The position numbers were made by a program, and so were the translations under genes. A DNA stretch of 64,000 nt, from positions 2,811,182 through 2,875,181 of the forward strand of contig CM040445.1 in assembly GCA_022749755.1 (NCBI GenBank). Reading direction: 5' to 3'. The notes under the pieces were generated by a model, which did not search any database, was not told where the DNA came from, and worked only from the letters and a program-made list of their open reading frames with translations. This DNA is from Azadirachta indica (Eukaryota > Streptophyta > Magnoliopsida > Sapindales > Meliaceae). Below, one piece after another: positions 1 to 11,504 of this stretch. Positions within the stretch are counted from its first letter, which is position 1. Each line of letters begins with the position of its first letter.

Positions 1-1313
<1,313 letters not shown>

Positions 1314-1955
1314 GGAAGGAATTTATTCTGCCATGGTTGTTTGCTTGTAGGACATGAAGGAATTTGGTTTAATTTTACCAGCTCTTGTTGTGATTAATTC
1401 TTTTGTTGCATTTCCTAGTGTGGAGTTGTGTTGATGATGTCTCCCATTGCGTGTTTCTGGGCTTGCATCTTATCTTAAAGGTTTTGCTTTCTCCACAAAC
1501 AAGAGTACTGGTTTGACTGTTAATTTTTCCGGTCAGTGATCCATTTTTAAGACTACACGTGGCCTACATTGCTATCTTTTGATTTTTCCTACATTACAGA
1601 TCTTTACCCAGAAGTTGAAGTGCAAGGTTAGGCTTTCCTATTATCTAGATACAAATGCATTTCTACCACCCATTGCTGTCCCCTCCGAAATAAATAATAG
1701 TGTACCATCTCAAACAAATAATGATTCAAGGCACTGCATCTCATCAGAATTAGCAACATTGTCAACAAACAATCTGCATTCAATCGTTGCACAACCACTT
1801 TGTAGAACTAAGGAAATAGTAAGACATATTATGGTTGATAGCAAAGTACATACACATGAATCTGACAAAAGTTATCAACAGAAAAATGACTTCACAAAGG
1901 ATGTGTGAAAATTGATATTATGCAAAATATCTTCTATGTCTGAAGCATTTAACAG
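1314..1955. other. Convergent 3' region between tubulin (+) and serine racemase (-)
   Basis: The T-rich first 200-300 bases look like the tubulin 3' UTR. The rest should contain the serine racemase 3' UTR read on the minus strand. An open frame at 1579-1908 (+) shows no family resemblance and I do not call it a gene. No repeat or RNA gene was recognised. Confidence 0.6.
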
Positions 1956-4108
1956 TCACTTTCTGAATGAATCCCAAAGCACACCAAGATCAACATTACC
2001 TCCTGAAAGTACAATTCCTATTTTTTTACAATCTTGCCACGCAATATTCTTTCTGAATCCGTCTGATAAAACAGCAGCAAGGCCTATGGCTCCACTGGGT
2101 TCTACTGCAACCTTCAAAATCTCATAGCAGAGTCTCATGGCTTCTATTATCTCCTTATCTTCCACAGTAATAATATTGTCAACAAGGTCTCTTACAATGG
2201 GCCTGCACCATTAGGTAAGTGAGGCATATGATAGAAGTTAATTCCACAAACTGGATTTGACTGACAGATAAAGGTAAATGTGGCCAAGAAAATGAAATGC
2301 CCTTGTGCATTTCTTCAGTCTCTCATACACAAAGAAAAGTATGAAAAGGATAAATATAGATATAAAATTTTACAATTCAGCATCCAAGAAAGAAACGTAA
2401 ATGACAACCTACATATGCATCTTCAAGCATCAATTAGCTAGCATGAAATTGTCTGTACCAGGTAAGAGATCCAAGAAAAGCTCTGAGCCCATCAGCAACG
2501 GTGTTTGTCTCTGGCAATGTTATAATCCTAGCAGCTGCTTTAGATTGAGCTGCATCATTAGCTCCCATGGGCTCGGCAGCCAAAATTCTAATGGCAGGGT
2601 TGATGGACTTGGCAGCCAATGCCACCCCTGATATTAAACCACCTCCTGCGATCAAATTCTTTCAAAACAATTTTACTTGGCTGTCACCAAAAGAACAAAA
2701 GCAAAAACAATGCAGGACTAAAAACATGAGTTGACACTAAACTGTGGTAGAACAAACCACTTATGGGAACTATTATAGTATCAAGTTGAGGGACTTGCTC
2801 CAGAAGCTCCAATGATATGGTTCCCTGCCCACTGCAAGAAGAAAGAAATACATAAAGAAAAACAACTCAAACATCATATTCCATGCAAACTCATGGAAGA
2901 AGTTATAAGTTACCCCTACGTATGTATTTTTGTCCAAAAAATTGTAGAAAGTCATAGTCAAGGAGAAGAAATACAGCAGTATGAGTGGGATTCCATATTA
3001 AGTGTACACCAAAAGTTGATATTAACATTAAGTTACTGCTAGGCATAACAGACAATTACTCAAAAAGATGTCAGCTGTTAGGGCATCCTCAGCTTCTGTT
3101 GCTAATAGTGTGAACTCCAAAGGAGATCCCAACTTCTATACTGTTTTCATAGAGCAACATGTTGATGACTCCAATCATCATCATTTACTTTCTTAGACAT
3201 CAAAAACAATTCTACCAACCAGAAAGCCAAGCTGAAAATAGGAAAGAAAGAAGAGATGGGACCAGAGAAAATAAATGCTGTGCCCAAGATACAAGATGTA
3301 CTTAACCAAATTAAGAACATCAAAAATAAAACTTGTAATATCCAGGCCTACAGCATGAAGATATATCGTTTTGTCTGTGACAAAATCACACAAATAGTTT
3401 AGAATTACAACAAAGTGCTAATTAACATAGTAAGAGTCAATGTGGAACCTTATTATGCGACCATCATTATATGGATGCAAAAGAACTGCACCCGTTTCTT
3501 GCAGCACCTTGGATGCAACACTTTCCCTTGATTGAATTGTGGCTTCACTCCAAATAACCTGACCACCGTAACGCATGACATTCTCAACTTTGCATTTTGG
3601 AGCATTTTTTGGTATAACTATATATGCAGGGATCCCTCGTAATTTTGCAGCCAAAGACAAAGCCGCAGCATGATTACCACTAATTTTGAAGGACCAAGAT
3701 CAGGGGATATTCAAACCACTCAAATTAACATTAACCACAAAATGGTAGTGAGCTAAGGACAAACCTGCTGTGCGTTACGACCCCTTTAGCTGCCTGATCG
3801 TCATCAAGGGAAAGAACTGCATTGGAGGCACCTCTGAATTTGAAGGCTCCACTGTTAACCAGAAAAAGTAATTCATTATTTTTGTACAAAAGTAATTAAA
3901 GAAACATCTGAAGCTTGAGTATTCGGTGATTAAAGTTTTCTGACCCCTTTTGAAAACATTCACATTTGAAGAATAGGTTCCTTCCAGATATAGCATTTAG
4001 AGATTCTGAGGACAAAACTGGAGTTTTGTGAATGTATGGGAAGATGCGTTTATGTGCTTCTCTTATGGATGAGATATTGGCAGCATACTTCTCCTCCTTC
4101 ACTTCCAT
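1956..4108 (-). CDS. SR: Serine racemase (PLP-dependent), complete
   Basis: PLP-dependent enzyme interconverting L- and D-serine; family members also dehydrate serine to pyruvate. Six coding exons, all with GT-AG borders and consistent phases: 4108-3945, 3851-3765, 3679-3449, 2831-2758, 2645-2459, 2202-1956. They sum to 990 nt, 329 residues, close to the roughly 331 of the Arabidopsis enzyme. The start is MEVKEEKYAANISSIREAHKRI. The PLP-lysine motif KFRGA lies in exon 2, the substrate/PLP loop SGNHAAA begins exon 3, and the glycine-rich phosphate-binding motif SGGGLISG spans exons 4 and 5. The C-terminal exon contains EPSGAIGLAA and ends GGNVDLGVLWDSFRK. No frameshift or premature stop was seen. 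The gene is probably preceded by a non-coding 5' exon. Threonine dehydratase is the related alternative, but overall length and the missing regulatory domain favour serine racemase. Confidence 0.95.
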
Positions 4109-4690
4109 CTCTACTACATTAAAAGTACTTTGGATTTTTAATACTTTAGCTATAAATAAATGGGCAACAAGTAAATCATAACAAAATTAAATCTTTATGA
4201 TTCTTTTTTTTATTAGTAACGTCAGAAAAGAAGTATCTTTTAATTACCACGAAATTGGTCAATTTAATTGGTATTTCAAGCAACAAACTGAAGTGTGAGA
4301 CAAATAGATACTGAAGCTAATCGTCTATATCTAATTTCATATCCAAAGTGTAGTTATATGCAAAAGGGTTTTTTCCAAAAATAGCCAATTGAAGACCCAT
4401 TATTTCGTTATACAGCCAAGATTTAGCTAGTATACGGAGTTTTTGGCAGATAGTTTTCTATAAATGGTTGGCTATTTTGGCAGAAAAACCCACATAAAAG
4501 AATTCATAATACTAAACAAGCTAAATATATACAATAACTTACCGTAGAGCTTAGAATGGTTTGAATCCTAGACAACAAATCGACGGTTCTTGTACAATTT
4601 TGGTGGACCTGGAAATGCAACTCCAACTTCAGTGTTCGAAAATGAGGAAGCGCACGAACGCGAAACGGCGAACTGCTGAGAGAAAAGGGT
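4109..4690 (-). promoter_or_regulatory. Serine racemase 5' UTR with a leader intron
   Basis: On the minus strand a strong donor (CTACG|GTAAGTTAT) starts at 4542, and an acceptor-like TGTAG lies a few bases upstream of the ATG at 4108. This suggests a non-coding first exon at about 4543-4680 and a leader intron of about 425 bp. The intron contains a MITE-like element at 4366-4491. Exact transcript ends are inferred. Confidence 0.55.
4366..4491. mobile_element. Small MITE-like element with terminal inverted repeats
   Basis: About 126 bp bounded by inverted repeats of some 22 bases. The left end is GGGTTTTTTCCAAAAATAGC and the right end, reverse complemented, is GGGTTTTTCTGCCAAAATAG. The interior has no coding capacity. 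A clean target-site duplication is not obvious. It lies inside the predicted 5' leader intron of serine racemase. The size and terminal repeats fit a miniature inverted-repeat transposable element; the superfamily is not assigned. Confidence 0.7.
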
Positions 4691-6043
4691 TCTTTTTAAC
4701 TTAGGTCCCTGTTATTTATGAAAAGATAGCAAATACTAGCCTTTTGGATAACTTATCACATTAGTCCACATTTTCAGATTCCATTTAATAAATCCTTTGA
4801 CCTGATTGACTATTAACATGGTTTAACACTAGGCGAAAATTCGTATATTTTAAAGCTAAATGTTTGCATTTGGTTATGTCATTACGCGAAACTTTCACAA
4901 CAGTTAGATTGACTTCTCTGCAGTCTGCACTAAAGATAACTGCAGAAAAGAAAAATGAAGAAGCGTTTGTAATGATAGCGAATGCTGAGAATTTCATTGC
5001 ATTGACAAGCGACGAGAATTAATCTTCTTGTTGGCTACATATTCTGGCTTACATATTCCACTAAATATAAAGATTGTTCCAGAAAAGAAATATAAGCACT
5101 GGCATCAGAGGAGAAAAAGATGTCAGATCCTGCTGCCCAAGCTCTGTTCAGTGAGTGGACTGGCTAGAGTATCAAAAGACTATTACTTTTGTTTGGATGA
5201 TAAAATGCCTTTTTAAGTTCATTCCCATTATTATTTATAATGAGCTATTGATAAAGGTCAATACCGGTTCAAGATGAGTTAAAGAAAGACTGATACATTG
5301 ATTCTCGAGTTTCTTTGCTAATGTGGAATACCATCAATTCAGTAAATCCTTTCTCCAAGTTGAGAATTTGATACTCGATTTCCTAAACTTTAGATCAAAT
5401 CACGGAAAGTTTTCAACTCCAATATATTTCAGATGCACTGTGTGGATGGTCTTGCTCATTTTAGGGCATAAAATAACATGGCAGAGCGTTCTACATAACC
5501 AACTAAAACTGCAGGAGTAATAAAGAATGAATTGGTAAACCAAATATGTCCAGCTTGAAAATAAATTGCTTTGCACTTCATGGTGGTTTTTGATATTTTT
5601 GTATCCAGCGATTAGACAAATTGAAGACCAGAATAACTGCAACATAGCATATATGAGTTGTATAAATACCCTAAAAATGCAATTGCTTGCTTGGACTTGA
5701 GGTTATATATATAATCACTCGGCTGACGACATTTCAAAAAGCAAAAAAGTAAGAAAAGCAAAAGGAGGTCTCTGATTTACCCGAAACACCAGGAGGAAGT
5801 GGTCTGGTGTTCTTGACTAGAACCATCGATTAACGAAAAGGAAAAATCAGATTACGAGATTAACATACCAAAATATGTTTTCTCATTCTGTTAATCTGAA
5901 TAACCACCGGACCAGTGAATTTATATCACAAAAAGGAAAATGACAACCACTAATAATCAAAATCACCCATGCTAACATATATATTCCCAAAAAGAAAAAA
6001 AAAATTCTAGTGCTCGGAAAATTGTTGAAAAAATGCTTCTTGA
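4691..6043. other. Spacer between AAE3 3' end and serine racemase 5' end
   Basis: About 1.35 kb lying upstream of serine racemase and downstream of the AAE3 stop, both genes being on the minus strand. It should contain the serine racemase promoter and the AAE3 3' UTR (next to 6044). Short open frames at 4785-4997, 5323-5520 and 5400-5645 overlap one another on opposite strands and resemble no known family. Confidence 0.6.
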
Positions 6044-7965
6044 TCAAGCTCCAAACTTTGGAACCTTAGCAGTGGAAATTTGAGCTAGGAAATGCTCCGC
6101 AACAATACGGCGCTGGATCTTCCCAGTCGCAGTTTTGGGGACAAATTCAGAGATGAAAACCTTTTTTGGGACCTTGAAACTTGCAAGGTTCTTTTTACAG
6201 AATCCTTGCACCTCTTCCTCGTCAATGTTTGCTCCTTCTCTCGGAATCACAGCACAATTTATCTGCATTACAGACATATGAAATGTAAGATAAAGATTGA
6301 AAAATATTAGCAATTCACCACATCCAAGTATAATTCATAAATGAGTTTGGCTTCAAAGAATCCTTGCTCACCTCTTCACCATATTTATCATCAGGTACTC
6401 CAAAGCAAACAGCCTGGGCAATGTCTGGATGAGACAAAAGTACTGCATCTACTTCAATAGGTGATATCTTCTCCCCTGAACAACCAAGCAGCAGCATTTT
6501 AGTACTAATCAATCAAGCTAAAAGGAAAACAGTTTTTCCATTCGTTCCAGAAAAATCAATCCAATGGATACCTCCACGGTTAATAAGCTCCTTAATCCGA
6601 CCCACCAGATGCAAGTACCCATCAGAATCAAAGTACCCAACATCTCCAGTATGGAACCATCCGAATTGAAAAGCGCTTTTGTTAGCCTCTGGATTATTCT
6701 TATAACCTTTTGTAACATTTGCTCCCCTGATACACACCTCTCCGTTAACCCCTGCTTCTTGTTGTACACCATTTTCATCCAGAATACACATTTCCTGGCC
6801 GACCGGTTTCCCGACCGAACCCGCCTTGTGCGGGCCATTCTCGGGCAACGGGTTCGAACACATCAAATGAGACGCTTCGGTCATAGCGTAAGCCTCGAGC
6901 ACCGGCGCGCCAAACGCGTTCTCTAGCCGAGACAATATACTCGGCGCCAACGAGGCACTACAGCTTCTGATGAATCTCAGCTTGGGGTAAGTTGGCTCGG
7001 GCTTGCTTTCATGACGATCTAGTACGATTTGGTGGATTGTGGGGACCGCTGTGTACCACGTCGCGTTACAGGTGACCATGTCTGACCAAAACGTCGAAGC
7101 GGAGAAACGGCCCGCGGCTGGGAGAGTAACGGCTCCTCCAGCCGCGAGTGAGCTGAGTAAAGCGGCCACTAAGCCGTGGACGTGAAACAGCGGTAAAACG
7201 ATAACCGTCGAGTCTGACTCAGTGATTTTATAAATCGATATAATATTCAAAACAGAGGAAGCCAAATTAAGTTGAGTTAACGGTACGCCTTTTGGTCGGC
7301 TAGTGGTGCCGGAGGTGTGGAGGAACAATGCCACGTCGGATGAGTTATTGACGAGTTGCGCGCCCGAATTAGAATTTGCCTGTGTCTCGACGGATGATGA
7401 GAGGGTAATTTTGGAATTAGAATCAGAAACGGTGGCGGTCACGTGAGGGACGTTGAGCTTCGAAGCGGCAGCTTGAGCCGCGGCGTTGCCTTCATGTGGT
7501 GTTATGAGAAGCTTTGATTCAGAATCGGAGAGATAGAACTCGAATTCCTCCGCTGTGTAAGCCGCGTTTAGCGGCGCTACTGTGGCTCGGCATCTAATAA
7601 CCGCGAAAAATATCACTACGTACTGCCAACCAACAAGAATCAGAATTATTAGTAAATAAGTTATGAAAAAGATGATCTTTCATACGTTCCGAATATTTTT
7701 CTCGTCATCCAAATAGGCAATTGCATATATAAAAAATTTATTCAATCAGAAAAAAGATATCTACCTCGACGGTGTTAGGGAAGGTGAGAGCGACAACATC
7801 GCCTGGATTGATGCCAGAAGCAATGAGGAGAGAAGCGGCGTGATCTATGAGGTCTTGCAATTGAGCATGGGTGAGTTCAACTTTCCCAGAAACTGAAAGA
7901 GCTCTCTTACTTGGGAACTCCGCTGCAGCTTTCTTCAACAATCCAGTTAGCGTTACGTCCTCCAT
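6044..7965 (-). CDS. AAE3: Oxalyl-CoA synthetase / 4CL-like acyl-activating enzyme, complete
   Basis: ATP-dependent CoA ligase of the ANL superfamily. By close similarity to Arabidopsis AAE3 it should activate oxalate to oxalyl-CoA for degradation. Four coding exons: 7965-7765, 7622-6572, 6475-6372, 6262-6044; total 1575 nt, 524 residues, versus about 514 in Arabidopsis. Visible motifs are the AMP-binding signature LFLHTSGTTSRPKG, LPLFHVHGL, the YAMTEA motif, the FHTGDVGYFDSDGYLHLVGR hinge region with RIKELINRGGEKISP across the exon 2/3 border, and PKTATGKIQRR near the C-terminus with the catalytic lysine. The protein ends KVPKFGA, so there is no canonical PTS1. The start MEDVTLTGLL is chosen by homology; the frame stays open a further 53 codons upstream through a poly-Lys run, which is judged 5' UTR. 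A 4-coumarate:CoA ligase is the main alternative and fits less well. Confidence 0.95.
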
Positions 7966-8065
7966 TTTTTTTTTTTTTTTTTTTATTCTCTTCTCTTCTT
8001 TCAAAATTACCGAAGAATATCTAAACGAACGAATGAATCTGGTTTGAGGGGGATAGCAGTCAATC

Positions 8066-8084
8066 ATATATATAGATATATATA
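8066..8084 (-). promoter_or_regulatory. Probable TATA region of AAE3
   Basis: A TATATATA-containing tract read on the minus strand lies about 100 bases upstream of the AAE3 ATG at 7965. Transcription from here would exclude the farthest upstream in-frame ATG at 8124. A poly-T (poly-A in the transcript) run at 7967-7983 lies immediately before the start codon. Confidence 0.45.
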
Positions 8085-9585
8085 GGTGGAAGAGATGAAG
8101 ACCTGGAGAGGTAAGAGTGCGCAACGTGGCTAATTTTTATGGACGACTAGTTTGAATGTTGCGTAAACGGGTGCACGTGGAAAAGAGGCTGCGGTTAGTT
8201 GGAGTATTTACGTGGGCCCACCAATAAGACCGTCAAATGCGCGGACCTGAGAAGCGACGGAGAAGACATTTCAGGGTCCACTCTAGTCCAATCTTATTAT
8301 TATTATGACTATTATATCATTATATATAGCAAACAAAATTGGGAGTACAAAAGACTAGCATTGTTTCACTAAAATTTTTAATTTTAGGTGAAATCTATAT
8401 AAGCCTGTTCTTTTCTGTGGATATGATTTATTGATTTATTTTTATTAGAAATATTATATAATCAATTTCAATATAAAGAAAAAAAAAATGAAGAAAAGAA
8501 ATTAGTGGAGAAGTTGGAACCGCGTGTAATCTTAGAAATTCATGGTAATGACTGGCTTGAGTTTTATTTGGCATTCTTCCATTTTGGTGTATATTGTATT
8601 CATATAAAAAGGTGGCAAGGATGCTTCGCTTGGGTTTCTACAAATACAATGGAGCAATTCATTTTGTAAAGAGTAAAGACAAGTATTAGTATCATTGTAG
8701 TGATGCATGAATGGTGGCGTTACTTTGAATTTTATGGTCATAAAGTTACGAGACGAATGTGGCTTAGTGGGTAATCATAAATTAGTTCAAATGTTTTAAG
8801 GCCAACAGCTCATGTTTTTATAGGAGGGTGGGCAATTTCCAAGTCCGCACTCGGAACTTTGAAGTGAGCTTCACACGGTTAGGTGTATATAGATAAACTT
8901 TGCTGAATTTCGGAAACCTTTGAATCTAATTAAAGTATTTGTCGTCAATTATCTTTTATTCACTTGTGTGGTTGGTAATTTTATTGGAGGAAAAAAATAC
9001 AATTTCCTTAAACAAAGTGTAGGCCAATTTTTTTTCTCAAAAAATATAATTAAATATTTTCTTAATTAGACTAGATTTTTGCAATGACATGAAACTGAAT
9101 TCAATCAAAAATTTCAATTAAATTTTAGTAGTCAGAAGGCGGAAGACTTTGGTGATCAGAAGGCAAATTTCAATTAAATTTGATCAACCATCAAGTAACA
9201 CCTCGGTAGCCAAAAGGCGGAAGACGTCGATGGCCATAATGCAAATCTTCCAATTGGAAGGCTCTGCATTTCAGTCCTACTAGTGGCAAAGTTAATTTCT
9301 CATCTCATGTAAGACTGCACATATCATTATATATGTGGACAACGCTCAACTCGACTTGTAAAATCGAACCAAAAAAATAAAAAAGTAGGGGTGAGTGCTG
9401 GGGCTGTGGAGCAGTTTAATTTTATGTATCTAGTAGCCAGATTCGTTTTGAATTCGGATCCATGAATTAATTAGTAATATCATTGTACAAATGCTGGGCC
9501 GCATATCAGGTCTTAAGGGAAATATAGGCTTGATACGGGCCATAATTGCAGGCCGAGCTCAACGTTTTCAATTGGTTCGGTCTTC

Positions 9586-9647
9586 ATTATCATATTCTAA
9601 GTTTAAAAGGTAATGTAAGGCTAGGCTAGAACTGCAGTCCAAGTTTT
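9586..9647 (+). repeat. Diverged motif, copy 1
   Basis: Starts near tcattatcatattctaagtt and ends gcagtccaagtt. It is similar over about 60 bases to 10361-10421, sharing the order attat-atattc-...-aaaaggta-g-aa-gta/ctaggct-aga-tgc-gtccaagtt. Both copies sit in similar surroundings with GGCC-rich words, so the duplicated tract may be longer. Confidence 0.5.
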
Positions 9648-10360
9648 GACCAAATTATAATGGTGTCTAGAACAAGGGTACGATAATTGAAAAGAACTCG
9701 CAACGCGCTGATGGTGCATGGGGCCTAATTGGAATCACGGCCTTCTGGTTCGGACCAAATCTAACCAACCATATCGTAAAAGACCACTAAAGGATACATT
9801 ACTTTTAATATAATTTTAAGGGTGGGGATAGTTGTACTACATTTTTTCCTTTTCTTTTATTACCATTCCAGTTATGAAAAGTTCTTTTTATCCCGTTTCA
9901 GCACACAAACTTGGCTAAGAAACCTTGTATTTTTGTTATCCACTGTCCTATTATCCCTAATCTAATTGCAATAGCAATTGCGGAGTTCTTTTTTAAACAA
10001 TAAAATAAAGTAGTCATTGAGAATAAAAAGAAAATAGTATAAATACTAAAAGGGGATAATTTTGATACTAAATGAAGTGTATTTTATCTTAAAAAACACG
10101 AATGAATAAGGCCGTGCCATTAAAAATTAAAAAAATTAGAAAACAATAGGCATTGGGTATCTCATTAAAGAAATCCAATTAACATTTTTGAAGATATTAT
10201 GTATGATGTGGGGCCCAAATCCAATAAAAAATAAAAATATTAAAATTTATGGTAGCCTTTCCAAGGTGGCGTAAGCGCTTATGCAAAAGTATTGAGCCGA
10301 ATTTCCAGGCTCGGTATGGGCCATGCTTGCTGACCAAGGCCTAACTTTTGTTCTGGGCTT

Positions 10361-10421
10361 ATTATTATATTCCAATTTTTTAAAAGGTAGCGTAAAGGTA
10401 GGCTTAGATTGCGGTCCAAGT
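10361..10421 (+). repeat. Diverged motif, copy 2
   Basis: Second copy of the motif seen at 9586-9647, same orientation, about 775 bases downstream. The best preserved part is the 3' half around aaaaggtagcgtaaaggtag and gcggtccaagtt. Probably remnants of one repeat family. Confidence 0.5.
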
Positions 10422-11046
10422 TGTCATGTAATCAATAAAAAGGATTGAATGAGAAAACGTCCGTCAATTGTATCACGAGCTTTCTTGTTATCCTTAAACT
10501 CTTAGCTGCGAACTGTGTGAAATGGGGTCCCCACCCCAGTAAGAAACAAAAACATAATGGCTATCTTCCTAGGCCCAAAACCTAGTAAATCTTCTCTCTC
10601 AAACCCGGCTTTCTGGACTAATTGTGATTGTTAATTGGGCTTTTATTATGTCAGCGCGATGCATTCAATTTCAACAACCGTGACTTGCGATTAAACAAAA
10701 GCTTTACTTTTCCGTTGGATAATGTTTTTATTTATTTGCAAGCCAAGGCAAATATTTTAATGGTTGAAAAGTCAATGGGCGCTTCAGTAAACGGCCGCGT
10801 GCAGGTTCAAACAAAAATGATGAGTTGGGCATTTGAAAACAAATATAATTGCAATTGTCAACCATACTGGGTCTGATGTAAGTAAGGCCCATTATTTGTA
10901 TTGTAAAAAATAAAAATAAATATTTATCCGGTGAAAGTGAAACCGAAATGAATCTGACTCGTACCATATCATGACTTACTAAAATTATGCAATAAATTAC
11001 CGACATAAAACAGTTTTGCTGTTTGATTTTTGACTTAATAATAATA

Positions 11047-11504
11047 AGGAAAATAACTAAAAATCCCAAAATACCCCTATTTCATAATTAAAATTTAAAA
11101 ATACTCACCTTATATAATTTCATTAAAAAAATATTTAAATTTTTTTATTTTAGACAAAAATACCCTTATATCCAATTTGATTAACACATACATTTGGATA
11201 TGAAGTAAGGCAAAATTTTGCCTCATTCGAAAGTAAGTATTAAGTATGGTGAAATTTTATTTCATTCGAAACTAATATTTTCAAGTTATCGTATGAACGC
11301 GAAAATAATACTTTTAAGTGATTGTAATAATTCAAAACTAATACGTTCGATCTATTATAACAACTCAAAAGTCTTTTATGAATTTTGGTCATGAGGGCAT
11401 TTTAATTTGAAAGTGTATAAAAAAGACATTTTCAAATGATTTTTTGTGGAAAGATATTTTTGATTTTTTGCTACCAAACTTACGTATTTTTCTATTACTT
11501 TCCT
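11047..11504. mobile_element. MITE-like element, about 458 bp
   Basis: The left terminus AGGAAAATAACTAAAAATCC is matched by the right terminus, which reverse complemented reads AGGAAAGTAATAGAAAAATA. Short AATA words flank both ends (11043-11046 and 11505-11508) and may be a target duplication. The interior is AT-rich and non-coding. Family assignment is not possible by eye. Confidence 0.55.

Noticed and set aside
1579..1908. 109-codon plus-strand open frame downstream of tubulin
   Set aside because: No family resemblance; lies in the convergent 3' region of two genes and has no convincing start context.
10628..11069. Overlapping open frames on both strands in the AAE3-HMA5 spacer
   Set aside because: Short, AT-driven composition, mutually overlapping, no motif recognised.
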